Shown here: in pieces, positions 6,429-17,400 of the stretch
How positions within the stretch are numbered: the stretch's first letter is position 1
Layout of the letters: the number at the start of each line of letters is the position of its first letter
Assembly (NCBI GenBank): GCA_015231705.1
Contig: JADGBC010000010.1
Location: 1 to 43,873, forward strand
Direction: 5' to 3'
Length of the DNA: 43,873 bases
From: Desulfamplus sp.
GTDB lineage: Bacteria; Desulfobacterota; Desulfobacteria; Desulfobacterales; Desulfobacteraceae
Program-made: the position numbers and the translations under genes
Notes under the pieces: model-generated
The model's database searches: none
What the model was told of the DNA's origin: nothing
Seen by the model: the letters and a program-made list of their open reading frames with translations, nothing else

Positions 6429-9269
6429 GTGAAAAACAACAGTTATAACCTAAACAAAGACATATTAACGATAAGAACCACCTTTGGTCACTACAAGTTT
6501 AAAATAGAGGGCACTGGCCTGATTGACAATGCGGAACGTATTGTCAACCTGATGATCAACGAAATAGATCGTGTTGATAAAAAAATCAGCTCCCGCAGAG
6601 AGAAGTCAGGTCAATATGCCCGATTGCTTCTGACAAATCTCAATCTTTGCGAAAAACACATACAGCTTGAAGATAAATACACACATCTTGAAGATAAATA
6701 CAGAAGCCTCACTGAAAAACTTGACACTATAAACAGTAAACTTGAATCTGTGGCTGGTCTACCCCAAATTTCACCTGAACCTATAGCTGCGATGACAGAA
6801 AGAGCACCTATAGCACCCGCCTCAACTCCTATTACAACAGAGCAGTCCGCCATAGCCCCAACCGAACCAGTGCCTGCACCAATAGAATCTGTAACTTCTC
6901 CAACAGAATCAGCTTCTATCGAGCAGGTAGAACCCACAATATTGCCTATTCCATCCCAAACAACTCCTGAAGCAACAGTGCTTGCACCTGCCGTAACAAC
7001 GGAGCCTACAGATCCTCTTAAAGAGTCTGTAGCTTCAGCCGAAACAACCGAAATTCCATCAATTCCAGAACAATCATTACATGCAAAGGAGAAATACGCA
7101 TACATAAAAATTACAACAGGGTCGGAAGCAGTAGAAACTGAACCAGAAGCAGTAGAAACTGAGCCAGAAGCAGTAGAAACTGAACCAGAAGCAGTAGGAA
7201 CTGAGCCGAAACCAATGGAAGCAGATCCATCTCCTGACGACTCTCCGACCAACAAGCCAAGTGTTGCAAACTGGAAACTGAAGCACTCATATATTGCTCT
7301 GAAAAAAAAGGCTATGGAAAAAATAACAGGGGCAAGAGGTCAGTCTCAGAGTAATCCTGATAACTCTCATGCCCTGTCGGGTACAATGAAGAATGAAAAT
7401 CTCATTATTACAGATGTCCAAAAAGACTTTCATATAAATGGAATACAACAGAGACCTGAAATGCCAGCACTCCAGGTCTCTGTTATACCGCCGGTACCTT
7501 TACCCTCAATAGTCGTTGATCCGAATCTCTCCTTTATTCAGATAAAACCTGAGCCATCAATCACAGCTATACAACCTTCATCTTCTGTTCAACCTTCATC
7601 TTCTGTTCAACCTTCACCTTCTGTTCAGCCTTCATCTTATGTTCAATCTTCACCTTCTGTTCAACCTCCATCTTCTGTGCAAGATCCATCTTCTGTGCAA
7701 GATCCATCGGTCGAGGCTGTAAACATCTCTTCTGATATGCCTCTCGAACCACCTGCAGAGCAAGCTGAGCCGACCTACATCATAAACAGACCAGAACATA
7801 AAAATCATACTCAGAAGCCCAAAGTTTACCGTAAAGGTGAATTTCAGCTCCCTAATCTCTCTTTTTTGAAAAATACCAGCAAGAAAACAGAAGTTGATCA
7901 CCACAGCATCAGGCGGGATGCAGAGCTTCTTGAAAAGAAACTTGGATATTTCGGCATAAAGGGCGAGGTTATGGGTGTTTCACCAGGCCCTGTAATCACA
8001 ACATTTGAATACAGGCCAGAACCCGGCATAAAAATAAGCAAAATAGTAAATCTTGCTGATGACCTTGCACTTGCCTTAAGTGCCTTTAGCATCAGAATTG
8101 TAGCTCCCATCCCTGGCAAGGATGTTATGGGTATTGAGATTCCCAACATCAAAAAGAGTTTAGTTCCTTTTATTGACATTGTGAACTCTGATGACTTTAT
8201 CAATACAAAATCAAAGGTACCAATCTGCCTTGGAAAAGATATTATCGGCAATCCGGTGGTGGTGGAACTTGACAAGATGCCGCATCTTCTCATAGCAGGG
8301 GCAACCGGTACGGGAAAGAGCGTCGGTCTAAATGCAATGATCACAAGTATTTTGTATAAATCAACGCCTGAGGAGGTAAGATTCCTCATGGTTGACCCCA
8401 AACGCATTGAGCTTTCGTTTTACAATGACATTCCGCATCTTCTGACTCCGGTCATAACTGACATGAAAAAGGCAACCATAGCACTTCAGTGGATGGTCAG
8501 GGAGATGGATCGCCGTTACTCCCTTCTTGCCAAATCACAGGTAAGGCACATTGAACAGTACAACCAGAAAATCAAAAATATGGTTTTTGAAAACCAAGAT
8601 TCAGAAGAGGCTGAACATCTGCCATTCATTGTTGTAATAATTGATGAGCTTGCAGATCTTATGATGACCGCATCCAGAGATATCGAGTTCTCATTGACAC
8701 GACTTGCACAGATGGCAAGAGCTGCCGGTATTCACCTGATTCTTGCGACACAAAGACCCTCGGTGGATGTGCTGACCGGCATTATCAAGGCAAACTTTCC
8801 CACCCGCATATCATTTCAGGTATCCTCTAAAACTGACTCCAGAACCATTATTGACTCCAATGGAGCTGAGACTCTTCTTGGCAATGGTGATATGCTCTTT
8901 GTTCCTCCAGGTACGGCAAGGCTCACAAGGGTCCACGGCACTTACCTTTCAGAAGATGAGCTTATGGATATTACCACTTTCTTAAAAGCTCAGGGGAAAC
9001 CTGAATATGTTCTTGACGTTATTACAGAGACAGACGAAGAGCCCCAGCAAGATGGGGGAATGGATGATGATTATGATGACAAATACAATGAAGCTCTGGA
9101 TTTTGTTGTTGCAACGAAACAGGCATCCATATCAGGTATTCAACGGGCACTCAGGGTAGGATACAACAGAGCTGCCAGAATCATTGATATAATGGAAAAA
9201 AGAGGCATTGTAGGCCCCTCGGACGGGGTCAAGCCCAGAAGAGTGATTGTAGAAAATATTGAATATTAG
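6429..9269 (+). CDS. ftsK: FtsK/SpoIIIE-type DNA translocase with ZapA-like N-terminus and no membrane domain
   Basis: A 946-residue protein starting at GTG 6429 (no strong ribosome binding site). The C-terminal half is a classic FtsK motor: alpha domain from ~485, Walker A GATGTGKS at 624-631, Walker B (VVIIDELADLMM), and a gamma winged helix (~870-946: FVVATKQASISGIQRALRVG), which in E. coli reads KOPS sites. The four N-terminal membrane helices usual in FtsK are absent. Residues ~10-85 look instead like ZapA, the FtsZ-binding protein: a short beta-type stretch (ILTIRTTFGHYKFKI), a helix, then LLLTNLNLCEKHIQLE leading into a coiled coil. Residues 110-470 form a Pro/Glu/Ser-rich linker with two tandem repeats. 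I infer a soluble translocase recruited to the division ring through its N-terminus. The motor is certain; the ZapA match is by eye. Confidence 0.9.
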   Translation: MKNNSYNLNKDILTIRTTFGHYKFKIEGTGLIDNAERIVNLMINEIDRVDKKISSRREKSGQYARLLLTNLNLCEKHIQLEDKYTHLEDKYRSLTEKLDTINSKLESVAGLPQISPEPIAAMTERAPIAPASTPITTEQSAIAPTEPVPAPIESVTSPTESASIEQVEPTILPIPSQTTPEATVLAPAVTTEPTDPLKESVASAETTEIPSIPEQSLHAKEKYAYIKITTGSEAVETEPEAVETEPEAVETEPEAVGTEPKPMEADPSPDDSPTNKPSVANWKLKHSYIALKKKAMEKITGARGQSQSNPDNSHALSGTMKNENLIITDVQKDFHINGIQQRPEMPALQVSVIPPVPLPSIVVDPNLSFIQIKPEPSITAIQPSSSVQPSSSVQPSPSVQPSSYVQSSPSVQPPSSVQDPSSVQDPSVEAVNISSDMPLEPPAEQAEPTYIINRPEHKNHTQKPKVYRKGEFQLPNLSFLKNTSKKTEVDHHSIRRDAELLEKKLGYFGIKGEVMGVSPGPVITTFEYRPEPGIKISKIVNLADDLALALSAFSIRIVAPIPGKDVMGIEIPNIKKSLVPFIDIVNSDDFINTKSKVPICLGKDIIGNPVVVELDKMPHLLIAGATGTGKSVGLNAMITSILYKSTPEEVRFLMVDPKRIELSFYNDIPHLLTPVITDMKKATIALQWMVREMDRRYSLLAKSQVRHIEQYNQKIKNMVFENQDSEEAEHLPFIVVIIDELADLMMTASRDIEFSLTRLAQMARAAGIHLILATQRPSVDVLTGIIKANFPTRISFQVSSKTDSRTIIDSNGAETLLGNGDMLFVPPGTARLTRVHGTYLSEDELMDITTFLKAQGKPEYVLDVITETDEEPQQDGGMDDDYDDKYNEALDFVVATKQASISGIQRALRVGYNRAARIIDIMEKRGIVGPSDGVKPRRVIVENIEY
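7125..7208 (+). repeat. 21-bp tandem repeat encoding EAVETEP units
   Basis: Four consecutive 21-bp units starting GAAGCAGTAG encode four EAVETEP-like heptapeptides in the FtsK linker. The units differ by only a few bases, so the tract is likely to change length by slippage without shifting the frame. Confidence 0.85.
7572..7708 (+). repeat. 18-bp tandem repeat encoding QPSSSV units
   Basis: Seven full 18-bp units and a partial one (type CAACCTTCATCTTCTGTT) encode a QPSSSV-like hexapeptide repeat in the FtsK linker. The last units drift to GATCCATC (QDPSSV). It is an in-frame, slippage-prone linker repeat; the lack of unique spacers rules out a CRISPR array. Confidence 0.85.
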
Positions 9270-9323
9270 CAACTCAATTATCCCTGCTACATCACAGATT
9301 CAAAAAGGGGCTTGTAAGAACCT

Positions 9324-9390
9324 AACCTGGACAAGCCAGAACCAAAAAGTTTTTTTGTCAAAATAGCAAGAAAACCAGAGATAATAACTT
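9324..9390 (+). repeat. Dispersed repeat R3, copy 1
   Basis: Shares AACCTGGAC, CCAGAACC/TCAGAACC, a run of A, and a CAGAGATAA block with 26697-26770, in the same order and orientation. Here it lies directly in front of motB and forms most of the ftsK-motB gap. The function is unknown; it is a short intergenic repeat by comparison within the window. Confidence 0.5.
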
Positions 9391-9398
9391 AAGGTTGA

Positions 9399-10355
9399 AT
9401 GAAAAAAAATATTTACCGACAACCTGACTCCTTAAACGGGCCCTCTTCTGAAAACAGAGATTCTCTTGCACAAAACAAAACCTCAGAAGATTCAGATTCA
9501 GTCTCAAGCGGCCCTACATCAGACGGTTCTAAGTCATCAGGTGCGACATCGTCAATTTCTGCATCAACCAACTCTAATTTAAAGGGATCACATTCTGATC
9601 ACTCCTCTTTTTCTTCAGATCCCCTTGACCCTTTTTCCGATGATCTTTTGACATATGCTGCTCAAGAGAACACATTCAGATGGTCTGTGTCATGGTCTGA
9701 TCTCATGATGACAATGTTCATCTTCTTTGCTGTACTTTATATCTATAAATCGGGGAATAGAGAGCTTGAATTTGGACAAGGAGCTGGCCAGAAAAATATT
9801 TCAGATTCAGGATCTGGCCTTATAATTAAAACGAATGCTGCGACAAAACCATCTGAAATCTATGATGAAGCGAAAAAAGCCCTTAAAGACACCTGGGTCA
9901 ATGGGTCAACCTCTGTTGAGTTAGTCAAGGATAAGGCAATCAGAATAACCCTTTCAGGCGATCTCTTTTTTGATACTGGTAGGGCAGATCTTAAAACCGA
10001 AGCGATATGGGAACTCAGGCAGGTGGCACAGGTTCTAAGAGAGAACTCTTTTATAGTAAATGTAGTAGGCCACACAGACAGCGTTCCCAACCACTCTGAT
10101 CTGTTTCCAACCAACTGGGAACTATCCACAGCAAGAGCATGCAGGGTAGCAAGGTTTTTGATAGAAGATGAGGGAATTGAAGAGGAACGTTTTTTTGTAA
10201 GCGGCCATTCATGGCATCAGCCGATTGTTCCCAACAACTCTGTCCAAAACCGATCACTGAACAGGAGAGTTGAGATACTTCTGATGAAGGAGATGCCATA
10301 TCTGGTATCTGAATTACCATTGTCCACAACAGGACAAGCTCCTTATGACAGATAA
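9399..10355 (+). CDS. motB: MotB-type flagellar stator protein with long Ser-rich N-terminus
   Basis: A 318-residue protein. The first ~95 residues are a Ser/Asp-rich, low-complexity cytoplasmic tail, far longer than the ~30 residues usual for MotB. A single membrane helix follows (about 99-118, WSDLMMTMFIFFAVLYIY) with Asp101 at the position of the proton- or sodium-binding Asp of MotB. The C-terminal OmpA-like domain (VVGHTDSVPN, then NRSLNRRVEIL) binds peptidoglycan. Start ATG 9399 has AAGG close upstream. It precedes motA, the reverse of the common motA-motB order. Its stop codon TAA (10353-10355) lies within the first bases of repeat R1. Ion specificity cannot be told from sequence. Confidence 0.85.
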   Translation: MKKNIYRQPDSLNGPSSENRDSLAQNKTSEDSDSVSSGPTSDGSKSSGATSSISASTNSNLKGSHSDHSSFSSDPLDPFSDDLLTYAAQENTFRWSVSWSDLMMTMFIFFAVLYIYKSGNRELEFGQGAGQKNISDSGSGLIIKTNAATKPSEIYDEAKKALKDTWVNGSTSVELVKDKAIRITLSGDLFFDTGRADLKTEAIWELRQVAQVLRENSFIVNVVGHTDSVPNHSDLFPTNWELSTARACRVARFLIEDEGIEEERFFVSGHSWHQPIVPNNSVQNRSLNRRVEILLMKEMPYLVSELPLSTTGQAPYDR

Positions 10356-10447
10356 CCGGCACGGCCGGAGCGGGGTATTGGCTCTTGGCCACAACGACGA
10401 ATGAAGGTCACATATAATCACGGCTATTTCAAGAGACTCTCACATAA
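10352..10447 (+). repeat. Dispersed structured repeat R1, copy 1
   Basis: About 96 bp starting ATAACCGGCACGGCCGG and ending CACATAAA. It overlaps the motB stop codon and ends 33 bp before motA. It contains the conserved hairpin CCGGC-ACG-GCCGG, a second small stem TTGGC/GCCACAA, and an outer inverted repeat that is weaker in this copy (TGAAGGTC/GACTCTCA). Other copies are at 20674, 27106 and 30072. Confidence 0.9.
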
Positions 10448-10480
10448 AAAAGGGGAAGGCTGACACAGGACAAGAGCTTT

Positions 10481-11458
10481 ATGGCAGATAAAAAAAACAA
10501 ACAAAATCAAACAAAACCAAACAAAATCACCAGAGACAATTACAGAGAGTCCTTCTGGGAGCACGGCCATAAAAACCTTCTGGGGCTTATTCTCTGCGTT
10601 ATGATATTCTGCATAGGATTTGTTCTTGATGGCAATTTCGCCATGTACATAAACCTGTCTGGATTTGCGGTTGTGCTTGGAGGAACTTTTGGTGCGACCA
10701 TTTTAAGTTATCGCATGGAGCGGCTTGAGATCCTTATCAAAGTACTGATTACATCCTATGGTCAGGCGTTAAGAGATCCTGATTCAATTGTCGAAATTCT
10801 GCTTGAACTATCTGTGAAAAGAAGGCTACAAGGAGTTATGGCACTTCAAGATGACGAAGAGGAGACTACCATAATTTTCCTGCGTCAGGCACTTGGCTTT
10901 ATTGTGGACAACTACTCACCAGAGCAGATCAGGGAAGCACTCCATGCCGAGATGTATTTTTTTAGAATGCGGCGAGATGAGATGACAAGAATACTGCACA
11001 CAATGGCTGATGTTGCTCCGGCATTCGGGCTTGTGGGAAGTGTTGTGGGGCTTATTGGAATGCTTGCAGGTGTGGGTGACTCTTCAGTTATTCTTGCAAC
11101 AGTTCCGATTGCACTGACATCCACCCTTTACGGCATCATCCTTTCCAACTTCTTTTTTATCCCTTTTGCTGCCAATATCAAAGAGAGGACTGTAAAGGAG
11201 CTGATGCTGCAAAAAATCATCACGGAAGGTGCTGTTGCAATTGCTGCTGATCTTCATCCTCGAATGCTTGAGAGAAAGCTCAAATCTTTTCTTACCCCCT
11301 CAGCAAGAAGAGACTCTCTGATATCTATCAATAAAATCAGAGAAAGATTTGGTTTAAAGGGGGATTTGATGACTAGGGATAACCTGATCCAGGAAAACAA
11401 TGAACCTTCACATTATGAAATAACAAAAAATACAGAAACTGGTTCTTTGGATCTTTAA
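10481..11458 (+). CDS. motA: MotA-type flagellar stator protein
   Basis: A 325-residue protein of the MotA/PomA (ExbB/TolQ-related) channel family. There are four predicted membrane segments: two near the start (LLGLILCVMIFCIGFVLDG; INLSGFAVVLGGTFGATILSY), a cytoplasmic region of ~100 residues with the acidic/basic patch that contacts FliG in the family, then AFGLVGSVVGLIGMLAGV and VPIALTSTLYGIILSNFFFIP. Pro in APAFGLVG matches the conserved proline of MotA at the stator-rotor interface. It pairs with motB upstream, separated by 125 bp mostly filled by repeat R1. The N-terminus (residues 1-30) and the C-terminal tail (~290-325) are polar extensions. Upstream AGGA is a weak ribosome binding site. 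Confidence 0.88.
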   Translation: MADKKNKQNQTKPNKITRDNYRESFWEHGHKNLLGLILCVMIFCIGFVLDGNFAMYINLSGFAVVLGGTFGATILSYRMERLEILIKVLITSYGQALRDPDSIVEILLELSVKRRLQGVMALQDDEEETTIIFLRQALGFIVDNYSPEQIREALHAEMYFFRMRRDEMTRILHTMADVAPAFGLVGSVVGLIGMLAGVGDSSVILATVPIALTSTLYGIILSNFFFIPFAANIKERTVKELMLQKIITEGAVAIAADLHPRMLERKLKSFLTPSARRDSLISINKIRERFGLKGDLMTRDNLIQENNEPSHYEITKNTETGSLDL

Positions 11459-11572
11459 TCTTGATGGTCTCGTAAACAGTCTGAAATAGGTTTTTTTCTG
11501 TAGTAACCCTTTGGTTTTATTAGACACAGATTTTAGTAAATTGACTTTTTACGAAGTCATCAATCTTCTAAA

Positions 11573-14701
<3,129 letters not shown>

Positions 14702-14774
14702 ATTACTATCCTTGACTTTCGTATTATTATTGAGGCAACTTTCTTTACTGCAGACGCGTCCAGGCTCTGAGATA

Positions 14775-16250
14775 TCACTTCCTGCCCTCTCTTGCGGCAG
14801 TTTGAGGATCAATTTTCCAGGAAACTGCCGGAGATAAAATATATAGAAGCATCAGAATAAATACCAGATATCCGAACCATGGGGTAAAGACAAAAATTAT
14901 GAGCAGCGTCAACGTAATCCATGTAAACCAGGGATTACGATCCATAAATCTTCCCATGTGCAGATATTTTACTGGATAGAAATTCATGAGGATAGATGTA
15001 AAGATAAACAAACCAAAAGTAAAAAAACCAATCTGTCTGCTCCACTCAAGTTCTCCAGTGGCAATATGTGCTATAATAACCAGAGGTGAAGTTACGAAAA
15101 GAGCGGCTGCAGGGGTTGGCAAACCCTTGAAAAGTCCTGGGATTGCATTCTTATCAAGTGTAAAATAGATCAGCCTCATGATACCTGCCAGTGCATAGAC
15201 TATTGCTACAGTATTCAAAGGAAGTGAACGGATATCCAAACTCTGATGGTGAGAAAGAGATATATAAAAGATCCATGCAGGTGCAATACAGAAACTTATA
15301 CCATCGGCTATATCATCCATAAGGCCGCCAAAAGTTATATACCCCTTACTGACTACACCAGGAAGCGGCTCTGTCAAACCAAGTTTTCTTGCCATTGCAC
15401 CATCTAACTTATCAAAAACAGCAGCCCCTATAAGCAAAAGATAGGATTCAGTCATCTTCCCCTGATAGGCAAAAAAAACTGCCAGAAGTCCCATAATGGC
15501 ATTCATGGAAGTCAGTGCATTGGGAAAGACTGAAAGAATCCTACGCCTTAATAAATTATCGTCAAGACAGATCTCATCTAAGCAGTATGTTCCATATTTC
15601 CTACAATAACCGGCAATAGAACCAAAATTGATTATCAGAAAAAGTATCTCCACAATGAATAGATTTCGCAGAGGTAAATTCCCAAGTCTTGTGATAGTTG
15701 TATAAAGAGTTGATGTTTCTCCTGAAAAAGGGACATAAAAGGCATGCACATAAAGAAGAAGGCCAAGCGGGGCAGCAACAATAGTACGAAGGCGGGTAAG
15801 TTCACGCAACTCAGGCTCTTGGCCATATCTTGAGGCAAAGCCTCGCATAAAATGTGCGAAATTATTTCTTACAAGGACTGTAACACAGATAATCAGAACA
15901 AAAATAGCATGTAAAAGCTCCAAACGGCTATGGGCAGGAGAAACAAAAAGTAGTCTCCACATCATGCCTACGGAAACAAGAGGAAAAACAATGGAATATA
16001 CAACTCTGTCCATAATAAGATCTGCAAGTTCTGCAAACGTTGGATTAGGACTGAAGCGTTCAGAAAACCAGCCGTCCACAAGATCAAAGATCATGGATGT
16101 AAAAAGCAGAAGGGTTCCAGTAAGGTATATAGAGTAATTACGGGTAAGCATGACCGCCATTGCACAAATCATCCCTGCAAAAACCAGAAGAGGACGGCCA
16201 TATACCAGTACAGGAGTTATCTTTCTTAAAATGATCTGTTTTTTTGCCAT
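14775..16250 (-). CDS. Tandem CDP-alcohol phosphatidyltransferase fusion
   Basis: A 491-residue membrane protein with two CDP-OH-P transferase domains in a row. The C-terminal copy has the full signature D280xxD283GxxAR288...G308xxxD312xxxD316 and looks like phosphatidylserine synthase (FPNALTSMNAIMGLLAVFFA before it). The N-terminal copy keeps all four aspartates (D56, D59, D77, D81), but the AR pair is part of a shifted SER and the glycine is Ala73, so it may be inactive or use a different alcohol. About ten membrane helices in total. These enzymes move a phosphatidyl group from CDP-diacylglycerol to an alcohol at the inner membrane. Start ATG 16250 has AAAGGACT five bases upstream. It is convergent with the hybrid kinase. 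Confidence 0.82.
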   Translation of the reverse strand: MAKKQIILRKITPVLVYGRPLLVFAGMICAMAVMLTRNYSIYLTGTLLLFTSMIFDLVDGWFSERFSPNPTFAELADLIMDRVVYSIVFPLVSVGMMWRLLFVSPAHSRLELLHAIFVLIICVTVLVRNNFAHFMRGFASRYGQEPELRELTRLRTIVAAPLGLLLYVHAFYVPFSGETSTLYTTITRLGNLPLRNLFIVEILFLIINFGSIAGYCRKYGTYCLDEICLDDNLLRRRILSVFPNALTSMNAIMGLLAVFFAYQGKMTESYLLLIGAAVFDKLDGAMARKLGLTEPLPGVVSKGYITFGGLMDDIADGISFCIAPAWIFYISLSHHQSLDIRSLPLNTVAIVYALAGIMRLIYFTLDKNAIPGLFKGLPTPAAALFVTSPLVIIAHIATGELEWSRQIGFFTFGLFIFTSILMNFYPVKYLHMGRFMDRNPWFTWITLTLLIIFVFTPWFGYLVFILMLLYILSPAVSWKIDPQTAAREGRK

Positions 16251-16292
16251 TAGAGTCCTTTTGTATTGATATCAATTTGATTGACTATTACA

Positions 16293-16400
16293 TACCTCGT
16301 GAGTCGTAAGTTCTCAATTTTTAATACAATATGCGTTATTTAAAGTTCTCATTGAACACAATATGCTGTAGCAACTTTGAGAAGTTATGACTGATGAGTA
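16293..16400 (-). mobile_element. MITE-like element R2, copy A
   Basis: A 108-bp element with imperfect terminal inverted repeats (16293-16317 and 16377-16400: CTCGTGAGTCGTAAGTTCTC against the complement of GAGAAGTTATGACTGATGAG), flanked by TA at both ends. Its reverse complement matches 29767-29873 over the whole length at roughly 80-85% by eye. It has no coding capacity. Short length, TIRs and TA flanks fit a non-autonomous element moved by an IS630/mariner-like transposase, which is not in this window. Confidence 0.75.
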
Positions 16401-16476
16401 CATACCAATACACCAGCAAACAATCAACGATTTTTTCTTGTCGACAATGAACTGTTAGTTACAACCTTCAAAACCC

Positions 16477-16518
16477 AAAAAAGGGTTTTGAGAAATTATA
16501 AAAAATCTCAAAACCCTT
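16477..16518 (-). terminator. Rho-independent terminator of tRNA-Leu
   Basis: GGGTTTTGAGA (16483-16493) and TCTCAAAACCC (16506-16516) form an 11-bp stem with a 12-base loop. Read on the minus strand the stem is followed by TTTTTT. It lies ~15 bp past the 3' end of the tRNA gene. Confidence 0.85.
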
Positions 16519-16531
16519 GTTGTTAACTTGA

Positions 16532-16616
16532 TGGTACCGAAGAGAAGACTTGAACTTCCACACCTTGCGGTACTAGATCCTAAGTCTAGCGTGTCTACCA
16601 ATTCCACCACTTCGGC
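16532..16616 (-). tRNA. tRNA-Leu (anticodon UAG)
   Basis: An 85-nt class II tRNA. Acceptor strands are GCCGAAG and CTTCGGT (one G-U pair), followed by discriminator A and an encoded CCA (complement of 16532-16534). The D-loop contains GGTAGACAC. The anticodon arm is CTAGA-CTTAGGA-TCTAG, so the anticodon is TAG. A long variable arm (ACCGCAAGGT) and the T-loop TTCAAGT complete it. A good terminator follows directly. Confidence 0.95.
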
Positions 16617-16790
16617 ACATCATTTTTCGACCGGACATTCACAGCGTTACAACTCAACAGCCATAATGTTACAATCGAATTTATGTAGGGGTAGTATTTA
16701 TCCCAAATAGAAGATGAAGTCAACTTAAAAATAGAAAAATAAAACTGGTATGTGTTAGCGTTGATCAAGGCTCTTCCGGAACAGTGAAGA

Positions 16791-17057
16791 CTAACTCAGG
16801 CCCACATACAGACAGTACATGGCAAACGGTGCAGCAACAAAAAAGACTACCCAGACAGAAATCTGAAGAATAATCTCTTTGAGACGATCCGTTCTCAAAT
16901 CGATATTTTTACATCGCATCTGTTCTAAGTCTTCATCATCTGCCACACTGCCCCATTTTTTCATAAACCATCCTGTCAGCACCAAAATTAATACCACTGA
17001 TGGGTAAAATAGAACCAATATCCAGAAAAAAAAAATTACTAATACCAACGAGACCAT
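16791..17057 (-). CDS. Small two-helix membrane protein, unrecognised
   Basis: An 88-residue frame from ATG 17057. Two hydrophobic segments (about 2-30 and 66-86) flank a charged middle (KKWGSVADDEDLEQMRCKNIDLRTDRLKE). The clean hydrophobic/charged/hydrophobic layout suggests a real membrane protein, but I recognise no family. The purine-rich AAAGG upstream sits 8 bases before a different, out-of-frame ATG that opens only eight codons, so either the start is poor or the gene has been disturbed. It stands alone between the tRNA and the chemoreceptor. Confidence 0.5.
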   Translation of the reverse strand: MVSLVLVIFFFWILVLFYPSVVLILVLTGWFMKKWGSVADDEDLEQMRCKNIDLRTDRLKEIILQISVWVVFFVAAPFAMYCLYVGLS

Positions 17058-17400
17058 AAAGCCATTTTAATACCTTTACATCAGGATATTAACCTCATTT
17101 ATTTTGAATAGTAAAAAAAATTTAATCGACCTATCCACGCCAATATAAGTTTAAGCCTTAGTGACAATCAAACCTATTCATTACGTTTCAATTTCAAACA
17201 CTGACATAATTACCCCTATGCAGATTTAAATGATACTTACCCTATGGAAGTACTTGGCGTCAATACAATTAAGAGTCATTTAACCTGAATTGGGTATAAG
17301 GAAAAATTCAATGTTGTTATATTAATTGAAATCTGCTACCAGATATCAATAAAGAGTATGACAGGGTGTGATTACTATAAACATAATTGGAGGAATACGG
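17058..17400. other. Promoter-bearing gap before the chemoreceptor
   Basis: A 343-bp AT-rich gap between divergent genes. I found no gene, no strong hairpin, and no convincing sigma28 or sigma54 promoter; a partial TAAG...TATAA pair near 17270-17310 has the wrong spacing for sigma28. The end holds the chemoreceptor ribosome binding site GGAGG at 17389-17393. Confidence 0.5.

Noticed and set aside
6611-7255. A 214-codon open frame on the minus strand
   Set aside because: It lies opposite the low-complexity FtsK linker; the long frame follows from the repeat composition and encodes only Ser/Gly/Val-rich sequence.
7572-7708. CRISPR array
   Set aside because: The 18-bp units are contiguous with no unique spacers and encode an in-frame QPSSSV repeat.
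16528-16710. A 60-codon frame on the plus strand
   Set aside because: It runs across the tRNA-Leu gene on the opposite strand and is fortuitous.
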